Origin: Schizochytrium sp. TIO01
Taxonomy: Eukaryota > Sar > Bigyra > Thraustochytrida > Thraustochytriidae
Length of the DNA: 64,000 nt
NCBI GenBank assembly: GCA_004764695.1
Contig: SMSO01000035.1
Coordinates: forward strand, 2,602,001-2,666,000
Direction: 5' to 3'
Numbering within the stretch: the first letter of the stretch is position 1; each line of letters begins with the position of its first letter. The position numbers and the translations under genes were made by a program. This document shows positions 55,105-64,000 of the stretch, piece after piece. The notes beneath the pieces are model-generated. The model was not told the DNA's origin and searched no databases. It was given only the letters and a program-made list of their open reading frames with translations.

Positions 55105-56375
55105 GATGTTAGGTTTTCAAAGAAAAAAACACTGAGAAACTTAAGGGCACCACAGCTCTGGAAGTACAAGCCTACGTGCTATATATACACAAAGAGGGGG
55201 ATCCTTGCGTAACCTCCAGAGTTCACCTCGGAGAGCTGTGAAGTGAAAGCAGATTGGGCTCTGGACTCGGCTTTCTCCGTTTCACTGCCAACAGAAGAAG
55301 GAACATTCGGAACCTGAGGAACACTTTGTGCAAAAAATGAAAAGTTCGGGAACTTTAGGAACGTTAGGAATTTTACCTTGGTTTTGTCATCGAAATTCAG
55401 AAGTGATGTTTTAATATCTACACTCTAAACGTTACGGTATTTTAACGCCGTGCTCACCCCTTGACTCTTTATGTGCTTTCGAATGCTTGGTCTAGGCTCT
55501 GCAGTTCATAGGCTTGTATGTTTTGGCTTGAGTCGTAACTAAGTGAAATGATCCCTCGGACATGTAGAGCCACAAGCTGCCCAGGTTTTTTGAGTATTTT
55601 AAACAAATCAATACTTCTACTCGCCCACTTACATTGAACTCTACTTCTTAAATGAAGCATACCAGTAACAACGATAATGGGTTTCTTGATCTCGCAATCG
55701 ACGTCCTTGCGCTCTCGATCGATATCTTCTAGGCTATGTTGTGCTGCACTCTCTGTCTGCAATCTTCTCTGAACCAACAAAGCATTCGCAAATTAAGTAG
55801 CTGGCATATTGCGTAGTAGCCTAATTTTATAATAAACCAAAACAAAGTTCGAGGGCTATGCTTTCATTCAGGATTTGATTCACTCAAAGAAAGAGTGGGT
55901 TCTTGGAATGAAGCAATGGCTGTGTAAGCATTTAGGTGGTGAGAGTGCTTATGATATGATATTACAGCTCTATAAGGCGTCAGGCACTACCCTACAACTT
56001 ACCTGCCAACTCAGATACTCTTCCTTTTGATCCTTTGCCTGGCAAAACCCCAAGAGGGTAAATCAAAGACTTATCTTAACATCTTGTAACTGGATTGTTC
56101 CATATCTCGAGGATTTGACTGCCACATGAAGACCTGAAGCGATTGTAAAGGAAGACACCAGCATTTAGTCATACACTCCGTATTGACTGCCTCGAGCATG
56201 GCCCCAAATCATTAGTTACGCACAGTACCCGCCACTTCAGCGTGGCCGCTGAAGTCTAGCTCAGCCGCAGCATTTGAGCTGACCCAGTCTCTCATAATTT
56301 ATAGTCAGCTATCAATCATCAGGCAGTTCTTCTTACTTCATGCCTCGGATTCCTATGAATTAACTCGTCAGAACC

Positions 56376-56376
56376 T

Positions 56377-56412
<36 letters not shown>

Positions 56413-56523
56413 ATAATAATAATAATAATACTAATACTAATACTAATACTAATACTAATACTAATACTAATAATACTACTAATAATACTACTAATACTAC
56501 TACTAATACTACTGCTGCTGCTA
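56376..56523. repeat. Compound microsatellite (CTA)n-(ATA)n-(CTAATA)n-(CTG)
   Basis: About 150 bp of pure CTA, TAA and CTAATA units ending in CTGCTGCTG. The Ser/Ile frame across it on the - strand is an artefact. Confidence 0.93.
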
Positions 56524-57228
56524 AACCCTTTTACCACTTGAGTAAAAGCTCTTTACTTACTGCATAATTGAATAATAACCGCGACCAAAAACATTCCTTC
56601 GCTAGAACTGTCTAGGCAAGCCGCCTACAGCTAGCTGCGCCTGATAGGAGCTGGGAGTCCTACCTTCTATGTAATGAATAAAAACGCATCGCTTGTTAGC
56701 AGTAGCAGCTACTAGTCAGTAGGAGCGATGGATTTGTTTAGATAGGCACCTGGTAACTAAACAGATAAATAAATAGATAAATAAATAAATAAGTGCGTAT
56801 TAGGTAAGTAGGTAGGTAGGTACCTATTAGTTGGAGTAAAAGACAGGACATAAGACCGCCGTTTGGATTGCGTCTTCAAGGCAGCCGAGGCGCACTCAGG
56901 TAGGCTCTTGCGGGTTTGGAGCGTTGGCTGCTAGTTTTGGGGGGTTTTCTTGGGCCAGGCTGACGAGGGTGTCCCGCGAAGCTTGGCGTTCCTAGACTGG
57001 TTTGTGTGGCCACGCAAACTTCTCAAACGGCAAATTGCGGATTTCAAGGCGCCGCAGTACAACTTGAGATTTAGAGCTTGATACAAGTATAGCAGGGCAG
57101 CCTTTCTCTGCTCTTGTTCTTTCTTTGTCCCTTTCAGGTTTGATATTAGTAGATACATAGCTATCTATTCAATAAAAAGAATAAGTAGATAGGCACCTAA
57201 TAGCTACTATTAGTAGGGAACTTGAACA

Positions 57229-57229
57229 T

Positions 57230-57292
<63 letters not shown>

Positions 57293-57316
57293 TTTTATTT
57301 ATTTATTTATTTATTT
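57229..57316. repeat. (TTTA)n microsatellite
   Basis: About 22 copies of TTTA with one imperfect unit near 57293. Confidence 0.95.
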
Positions 57317-58107
57317 GTAAAAAGTGATTAACAGTTTTATAAAATGAGATGTTTTCAAGGTATCAGTATGTGCTCAACTTTCTTCTTGAAAGCATTGCAT
57401 GAGGTCAGAACGCAAGGTATTCGTGAGGCAGGAAAGCTGAGGCAACTCGCCTGCGTGAATGAACGATGAGTACAAGTGCATGCCGCGTGCCAGCACTGGG
57501 CCCTGTCGGAAGCTAGAAACAGCCAGCTTAGCTTGGCTGAGGAACTTACAAACGAAGCTTTTCTTTCCCGCATCGTTGAAAAGGTTTTCAACCTGTTTTG
57601 TTTTATATTTATCTTTATAAATGATTATGATTCTTCTTTTTTCTTTTCTTTTTCTTTTTCTTGTTTAGTCACTGTGCAAGTTCAAAGTAGTTTCATAGTT
57701 AGCTACTGAGTGAGTTAGCGAGTGCCTGGTGCATAACCAAAGTTAAGTAACTTCTAATGGGGAAGTTTGACATTAGTATTTTGGAATGATAGTGGAATAC
57801 TATGGAGGAAATAAATAAGTGAACTTTCAGATTGGAGAAAATGAAAGCATGATCATCCTTTCTCTGAGCAGTCCTCTTTCTCGCTAGGTGTACCTAGGCA
57901 GTGCGCCAACCAGCGACCTTCTCAGGGTCCACCAAGCCTCCTCGCAGACTCTGCAGCGGGCTCGAAGTTCCGTCGTCCTGTATATCGAAAAAAACTCTAC
58001 TCATCGCAGCTACTTAAGTGTCCTGTTACAGAGTACGTATCTCTTCTAACCTTGACCAGCGACTTCGAAGCTAATTCCGTTCGCAGCTCTGCTATCTAGA
58101 GGCCACG

Positions 58108-59832
58108 ATGACCGCCCGGGGGCTTATGGTTTGTGCCAGCAGGCAGCATGTCGGCAAGACAACTTCTTCGTTGGCAATTACGTCGGGTCTCCTGAAGCGT
58201 TTTGATGTAAGTGCAGAGATGGATAATTTCTTGGATTAGACTTCGTATCTATGTTAAGATAGGAAGTTAGTTGTAAATCAGTCTTTTTGTTGTAAACGGA
58301 TGTAGAGAGCTTATGAGCAGCGTGGCTTTAAGTCAAGCAAATATACGTGTGATTGTACATGTGTAAAGAGGATATTGAGCGAGTAAAACTTGCTCAGCTC
58401 TATCTTCTTTATGACGCATTTCTATTGCTGAGGTGGGGAGAGAGATCCGAATTTAGTTGAATGGGTGACTGACTGACTTGGTTTGCACAACTCTAATATG
58501 CAAATTTCCGGCACATCTTGTTGGTGATTACTTACTTAACAAAATTTAATGGGATGCATCTGTTGGGCTGGGTTGGTATTTTCGTTTATACGCAGAAAGT
58601 TGGTTTTATCAAGCCTGTCGGTCAGCGCCATGTGCGCGTGGGCCCCGAAATGCTCCCAACCGGTGCGAAGCAGAGCCTCCGTGTAGACAAAGATGTTGTG
58701 CTCTTTAAGGAGCACTTCAACTTGGAGACATGTGAGTACCAGGAGATGAGCCCAGTTGTGATTCCTGCAGGATATACGCGTGAATTCCTCGATGGTAACA
58801 TTAAGGAGGAAGACCAGATCAAAGCTATTAAGGAGTCATACGCTAGCATTGCCTCAAAGAACGAATTCGTTGTGGTAGAAGGCACGGGTCACTGTGGTGT
58901 GGGCAGCATTGTCAATATGGACAATGCACGGGTTGCATCTATCCTTGGTCTCGACATCATCTTTGTTGTTAACGGTGGTCTTGGTTCAGCTTTCGACGAG
59001 CTCGCTGTAAGTTTCACTTTTATTTAAACTCACTCACAGCAGGAGTGAACTTGCCAACCAAAGAAGAGCTCCAGTTAGTTACAAGGCTGGACACAACAAA
59101 AAATTCATTTTAAAAAAGACAACTAACTCTTTATGCTGATAATGTTCATTTGTCCATATTTCTGCGTGGGATTCTTAGCTTAATCGCCTGATGTGTGAAC
59201 ACCACGGCGTGAAGATTCGTGGAGTTTTGGTCAACAAAGTCAAGCCAGACAAGCTCAACATGATTACAGAATATTTCTCCAAAGCATTAAGGAGGTGGAA
59301 CATCCCTCTCGTTGGTGTTGTGCCCGACGCCTCTTACCTGTCCGCTCCTACTATGGTTGACTATGAGCAGCTTTTCTCTTCCAAGCTCATTTGCGGTGAG
59401 GAAAGCAAGCTGAGCCACTTCAACCAAACCACTCTAGTTGCTATGGAGCTTAGCCGCTTCATGGAGCGTCTTCACAACGAGAGGCACTCCAAGACTCTTT
59501 TCGTGACCCACATGTCTCGCGTGGACATTATCCTAGGTTTCATTGCACATGGTGCAGTTCATGAGGAGATGTGGGGCGCTCCATGGCGTGCTGGCCTTAT
59601 CTTGGCTGGCGAGCCCAAGAGCAATCTTAAGATTGACGAGTCTCTTATTGCTGCTATCAAAGATCAGAAGAGCCCTATTCTCCATGCCCCGGTATCCACC
59701 TACGATGCCATGCTGCAGCTGACAAACTACACCGCCAAGCTTTCCGCGCTTGACAAGCAGCGTACCACGGCCGCTATCAACCACTATGAGCCTTACATCA
59801 ACTTTGATGCTGTTCTCCGTGAGGCGGCTTAA
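58108..59832 (+). CDS. P-loop AAA_26 / DRTGG-type protein (BioD/Pta-N-like), three exons
   Basis: Exons 58108-58206, 58596-59006 and 59179-59832 join in phase 0 to 387 residues. Both introns start GTAAGT and end CAG or TAG (389 and 172 nt). Exon 1 gives MTARGLMVCASRQHVGKTT, a deviant Walker A of the dethiobiotin-synthetase/CobB type with Lys17. Then VGFIKPVGQ, VVEGTGHCGVGSI and VLVNKVKPDKLNMI follow the fold, and residues about 255-375 resemble a DRTGG domain, though the Asp-Arg motif reads MSRVD. In bacteria this pair forms the N-terminal part of phosphotransacetylases or stands alone with an unknown role; here the catalytic Pta part is absent. It is probably an ATP-binding regulatory or ligase-like enzyme. 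Third-position codon bias is higher than in its neighbours. Confidence 0.88.
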
Positions 59833-60265
59833 GCTAAATAGATAAAGAAGCTGCGAACTCCTCATTATTTACAAGAATCCTGCGCTGCCCGGTCTGGGCA
59901 ACAGTCACACTTCATCCTAGAGAAGACATATACGCGTCCCCACAATGTAGAGAACAGAACTAAAGAGTCTATGACAAACCTACCTCACCATTCATACAAT
60001 ACGTTTATTTCATAAAATAAAATAAAATAAAACACGGAAAACTGGGGATGCGTGTGCGTACATGGTTTGTCTGTTCATTTTGATCTCTTTCAACATCTTA
60101 TAAATCCGCGTTGGAAACAACTCAAAATCCCTGCATTTGCTTCTTAACATATATTACATATTTTAGTGGATGATCAAACGCCTGTCTATTGAAGATCTTA
60201 CGTCTTCAAATACTATTTGAGAACAAGCTTTGCAAAAAAAAATAAATAATGAACGCGGTAATGAC
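59833..60265. other. Convergent intergenic region
   Basis: 433 bases between two 3' ends. It contains a short (AAAAT)n run near 60015-60035; nothing else seen. Confidence 0.5.
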
Positions 60266-63200
60266 CTAGCTATCTTCTTCGGAATTGTTCCGAACTGGTC
60301 GTAATGAATTGTACAATTTATCAGCTGCGGCCTTGAGTTCCGGGGCAAGTTTTAGTCGCGAAACGATTGGTGTGCGACGTTTCTGGCGAGAGGACCTCGT
60401 TGACCTTTCCGCACTGCTTCTAATAGAGGACTTCGATGTACTTTTACTTTTGCTTGCTACTGCAGGACGCTCTTGATTTTCTTTCTTAGGCTTACTGTAC
60501 AGGTCTGAGCTACAGCTTGATGCATCTTTCTCGATCTTTGCAATACTTGGTCTCGATGCAAGGGCAAGACTGACACGTCTTCTCACTTCGTGATCACGGC
60601 CGTCCATCTCGTGTTCTGATGTCTCAGGCCCAGCATCATGTTGCATGGAAGATTCGCTAGAGCTATTTGCTAGACTAATCAGCTCTGCATCTGCAATTCG
60701 GCGCACTCTACCTCCGGATTCTGCAATAGCATCAAGAACTTCGCGAGCATGTGCAATGGTTTCCTGATATTGCGCAGCCCGGTCCACAGGGATACGCCAG
60801 TTTGGATCGACATAATGGTCTTGGGCTGAACCTTGAAGTAATGACCCCATCAAAGATCCTTCAGTTGTCCACAGGTGTACCATACGATCGACTGATGAAG
60901 TTGCCAAGACGTTTAGTTCCTCAATTCGATGAATAGAGTGTACACCCATTGAATGAGCTGTCCATTGTAATTTTAATTGTGGCAAAAGACGTCCATTGCG
61001 GCCTGCTCGTGCCAGACGATTCACTCGAAGATTCTTTAACTTGGCAATCTCAACCCTTACACTTGGACGATCGTTATTTTTTCGATCTGTTTCTGGGGGA
61101 GTTGGTACAGTCTCTACGTTTGAGGCGTGGAAGCTGTCTTCAGTTATAAAAAATGATTGGTTCGCTTCCTCTGATACTTCTTCTTTTACAACCTGAGTCA
61201 GAGGTGACTTATCCGATGCTAATTTTCGCGCTTGGGAAAATGATGTTATAGGTTTTGTCTTGTAGCTTCGCGAAGCTTGGTCAATAAGACGCGATAGCTG
61301 CTGCTGGTGGTACTCAATTGCTTCGCTAAGAACCTGACTCAAGTTCCATGAATGGAGACTCCCAAGCTCATCACCAACAAAAAGCGTATTAGTGTTGGAA
61401 TCCCACTCCATACAGGTAATTGCAGCCGTGTGGTTCTCTTCTTCAATCGGATTCCTGCTTGCTTCAAAAAGATCATCTCCGGAGCTAGCCATTTGAGCAT
61501 ACCCAGCCTCTGAGCTTATTTCATTATAGAAAGAGATCCATGGAAGTGTCTTATACGTGACCGGGTGTGTACGCCAAATAAAAATCTTCCCGTTAGCATC
61601 TCCTGAGACTAAATAAGGATAAGGTTCAAGGTATCGTAATGCACAGACGTCAATTTCATGGCCAACACAGAGTGCTTCGGTGGCACCGGTCTCGCCATTG
61701 AATAAACAAATGGTGGTATCCAACGCTGCCGTTGCGATCTGCTTCCATGCTTTAGAGTACGCGATTGCGGTGACATCTCGTTGAACTTCGAAAGATGCGA
61801 TTGAGGTAACTGTACGGAGCTGCTTTTTCTTCAATTGTAGGTAGTTACGTTCAATACGCTCTTGATACAAAGCGGCACCAGGTATAGTCCGAATCAGTGC
61901 TGCGAAACCATTGCGATGATTAATTTCCATAAGTACAACGGCAGCTTCGGGGTCTGACTCATCCGATACCTTTATTACTCCGTCCCAAGAAGATGAAATA
62001 ATACGTTGAGTTCCTGCTAGGGAGTGGAGTGCCACGATTTCACTTGCATGCGCACTCAAATTTTTCATGCGGGCTCCATTCGCAAGATTAAAAACCGTAA
62101 TTCGACCCTCGTGGTCCCCGGTAATAAATTTACGCTTGCGCCCATCGAAACACAAGGCTGTAATTTCTGCTCTACTAATGTCGCGATAAATTCGTATAAG
62201 ACGCCCACTCTCTGCATCCCAAAGTTTAACACTACGTCCTGCTGCAGTTGTAAACGTAAGAGCACTCTCATTGAAGATTACACCAATTGTCGGGGAGGTG
62301 TCCGTGAGTTTAGGATCAGTTGGTCGATCATAATCGAAGAATCGAACGTCATGATTAGCTGCTACAATACGGCGATGTTTTGTAGAGTATGTAAAACAAC
62401 TAATAGCGGTGTCAATATCACTCATTCGAAGTGAATGATTGTACAATAAAGACGAAGCCAGATTTCGTCGATTCTCGATATTCTCTCGAATGTCACCTTG
62501 CATACGCTCTGATTTAGAGGTAGACGAATTACCTCTGAATCCCCGTCGTGGAGTTTCACCTCCATTTCCAATGGCGCCAATTTGAGAAGCTCGGATTGGA
62601 GTTGGTTCAGCAACACGTGAGAGAGGATTAGCAAAGATTGCTGCGCCTTCGCTCCCCTTTGCATCATTCATAGAGAACGTTTGCACACAAGAGAAGTTCC
62701 GAATATCCCAAATTTTGAAAAATCCCTCATTGTCAGCAGTAATAATTTCTGGAGTATTTGGAATCGCTTTGACACCAACAAGAGAGCTATTGTGGCCCTT
62801 GAGGGGCGTAATAAGTCTCTCAACATATGGGTTCCAGACTAATGCGTCATGATCAAACCCCGCTGATATAAGAAATCGATATTCTGGGGCATATGCAAGA
62901 CTGAAAGCTCCCTTTGCGTGCCCAGGTAAACTTTTACGCAGAGTTTGTGTTGGGACATCCCAGAATTTAATATGCGAATCTAAAGAAGCGCTTGCAATCA
63001 CGCCCATACTCTCTATCGAGTGGAGATCCATTACGATATCATCGTGACCGTACAGACGAGCTACACATTCCAAATTTTCAACGCTCCATACGTTTATATT
63101 GCCGTTTAGCCCACCTGTAAAGAGACGGTCGTGTTGCGCACCCCCCCACTCGATACTCATTTGCACGTCAGCACAGGGTACCTGCTGGCACAAAGAGTAA

Positions 63201-64000
63201 GTTTGGGTGTCCCAAAACCCTAAGGTACTATCATTCGCCACGGTAGCCAAATAGCTTGAAGCGCCTCGACCTTGTAGATAAGAGACACCATGGATAACTC
63301 CTTTGTGCCCCGATGCGCGTTTAATGAGGGAGCAATTCGAAGCCTCATAGACGCTTAGCATGCGGTTTGTGTCACAAGATATGAGATGGTCGAGCTCTTC
63401 AATGTAATAAACATGATCTACACGAGTGTCATAGGTAACCGATGGAATTGGTGCAATTGGGCTTGGGTCGTACCGTTTAATATTGTCGACGCGAAAGTTG
63501 TCGCGGTCTTGAGACGACTCAACGATATATCCCGTAAACTCTTGCAGTTCCATGGACTGATCTCCATTAATATCAACTTGATCGAAAAATTCACAAAGTT
63601 TAGCGACTGCATTGACCTCGGCATCATACGATTCCATTTCTGGTTGATATTTCATCATAACACCTACAAATTCATGCAGGTTCAATTCCCCTCCGTGCTC
63701 ATTAAAATCGCGTTTTACAAGCTGTAGTTGTTTTGCGTCAAGCTCCATCATCATCTTAGTCACAATTTCTTCATCCATTCGAAATTTAGTCTTGTCAACA
63801 GGTAGGGGCCCATCTCTCCGTGACGTCAAGGCAGAGTCGCCCGAAATCGCCATGCTAGTACTCATATGGGATTGGTTCTCTTGAATCGGTACAATAGCAA
63901 GGGATGAAATAGCCGCAGCCTCTGCTGCTAATGCATTCTTTTTGGAACGTGCGCCGCGTCTAGCATTGTTTTCTCGGAGGAGTTTCTGTTCACCTGATTC
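60266..64000 (-). CDS. CFAP337/WDR49-like EF-hand and WD40 protein, 5' end beyond the window
   Basis: At least 1199 residues from the first ATG at 63865, but the frame stays open and protein-like for 45 more codons to the window edge (QKLLRENNARRGARSKKNAL and onward), so the true start may lie outside. Counting from 63865, an EF-hand with a canonical loop is at 98-109 (DINGDQSMELQE), and another EF-like region lies at about 45-75. WD40 repeats fill about 165-1010 (IKFWDVP, FKIWDIRN, VKLWDAESG, IFIWRTH, VHLWTTE), enough for two propellers. A basic Ser-rich tail covers about 1095-1199. EF-hand plus double propeller is the architecture of WDR49/CFAP337-type axonemal proteins. No introns were seen in the visible part. 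Confidence 0.85.
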   Translation of the reverse strand, partial: ESGEQKLLRENNARRGARSKKNALAAEAAAISSLAIVPIQENQSHMSTSMAISGDSALTSRRDGPLPVDKTKFRMDEEIVTKMMMELDAKQLQLVKRDFNEHGGELNLHEFVGVMMKYQPEMESYDAEVNAVAKLCEFFDQVDINGDQSMELQEFTGYIVESSQDRDNFRVDNIKRYDPSPIAPIPSVTYDTRVDHVYYIEELDHLISCDTNRMLSVYEASNCSLIKRASGHKGVIHGVSYLQGRGASSYLATVANDSTLGFWDTQTYSLCQQVPCADVQMSIEWGGAQHDRLFTGGLNGNINVWSVENLECVARLYGHDDIVMDLHSIESMGVIASASLDSHIKFWDVPTQTLRKSLPGHAKGAFSLAYAPEYRFLISAGFDHDALVWNPYVERLITPLKGHNSSLVGVKAIPNTPEIITADNEGFFKIWDIRNFSCVQTFSMNDAKGSEGAAIFANPLSRVAEPTPIRASQIGAIGNGGETPRRGFRGNSSTSKSERMQGDIRENIENRRNLASSLLYNHSLRMSDIDTAISCFTYSTKHRRIVAANHDVRFFDYDRPTDPKLTDTSPTIGVIFNESALTFTTAAGRSVKLWDAESGRLIRIYRDISRAEITALCFDGRKRKFITGDHEGRITVFNLANGARMKNLSAHASEIVALHSLAGTQRIISSSWDGVIKVSDESDPEAAVVLMEINHRNGFAALIRTIPGAALYQERIERNYLQLKKKQLRTVTSIASFEVQRDVTAIAYSKAWKQIATAALDTTICLFNGETGATEALCVGHEIDVCALRYLEPYPYLVSGDANGKIFIWRTHPVTYKTLPWISFYNEISSEAGYAQMASSGDDLFEASRNPIEEENHTAAITCMEWDSNTNTLFVGDELGSLHSWNLSQVLSEAIEYHQQQLSRLIDQASRSYKTKPITSFSQARKLASDKSPLTQVVKEEVSEEANQSFFITEDSFHASNVETVPTPPETDRKNNDRPSVRVEIAKLKNLRVNRLARAGRNGRLLPQLKLQWTAHSMGVHSIHRIEELNVLATSSVDRMVHLWTTEGSLMGSLLQGSAQDHYVDPNWRIPVDRAAQYQETIAHAREVLDAIAESGGRVRRIADAELISLANSSSESSMQHDAGPETSEHEMDGRDHEVRRRVSLALASRPSIAKIEKDASSCSSDLYSKPKKENQERPAVASKSKSTSKSSIRSSAERSTRSSRQKRRTPIVSRLKLAPELKAAADKLYNSLRPVRNNSEEDS

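Larger units (their letters stand above)
55105..58107. other. Repeat-containing intergenic region between divergent genes
   Basis: 3 kb with several microsatellites, listed separately, and no supported gene. A frame at 55469-55780 (-), with SAAQHSLEDIDRERKDVDCE, is mildly protein-like but has no recognised family. Smaller (ATAA)n and (AGGT)n repeats lie at about 56760-56825. Confidence 0.5.

Noticed and set aside
56319-56537. Ser/Ile-rich frame on the - strand
   Set aside because: It is a translation of the CTA/CTAATA microsatellite.

Overview
This is a nuclear chromosome window from a flagellate protist. My best guess is a stramenopile, possibly a labyrinthulomycete/thraustochytrid, but I could not test that. 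The eukaryotic evidence is a beta-tubulin, a Rab28 GTPase, a CDC26 anaphase-promoting-complex subunit, a Costars protein and EF-hand/WD40 axonemal-type proteins. Genes are intron-poor: most coding regions are single open frames of 1-5 kb. At least three genes have clean GT-AG introns (Costars, CDC26 and an AAA_26/DRTGG P-loop protein), and two of these have coding parts so small that an ORF scan misses them.

Layout. 1-7.7 kb: no recognisable gene, dense in simple repeats, with one 452-bp uninterrupted homopurine tract. 7.7-12.9 kb (-): a large multidomain protein (C2HC fingers, FN3, coiled coil, TPR-like, WD40, LysM). 16.0-18.5 kb (+): beta-tubulin and a two-exon Costars gene. 19.0-21.4 kb (-): SPX-domain membrane transporter. 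21.4-25.2 kb: gene-poor, with one decayed coding stretch. 25.2-27.9 kb: a membrane protein and a Gpc1-like glycerophosphocholine acyltransferase. 30.4-33.0 kb: Rab28, an F-box/SUKH protein and a truncated sulfotransferase-like frame. 33.0-38.8 kb: an AT-rich island holding a PD-(D/E)XK nuclease plus kinase protein of the Crinkler (CR) effector type, surrounded by small orphan frames and a perfect hairpin. 38.8-42.8 kb (+): a disordered protein with a possible dynein-stalk-like module. 43.9-47.2 kb (+): a single-chain acyl-CoA carboxylase of bacterial type. 47.5-54.3 kb: two secreted Cys-rich proteins separated by a 3.9-kb gap without genes. 54.7-55.1 kb (-): CDC26. 58.1-59.8 kb (+): a three-exon P-loop/DRTGG protein. 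60.3-64.0 kb (-): CFAP337/WDR49-like, running off the right edge.

Functions. Beta-tubulin, Rab28, the CFAP337-like protein and possibly the large WD40 and stalk-like proteins fit a flagellated cell. The SPX transporter, Gpc1 and the carboxylase concern phosphate and lipid metabolism. The best candidate for an undescribed system is the AT-rich island at 33.0-38.8 kb, where a nuclease-kinase effector sits among orphan frames that resemble nothing I recognise. The most unusual single-protein architectures are the WD40-LysM protein and the single-chain carboxylase.
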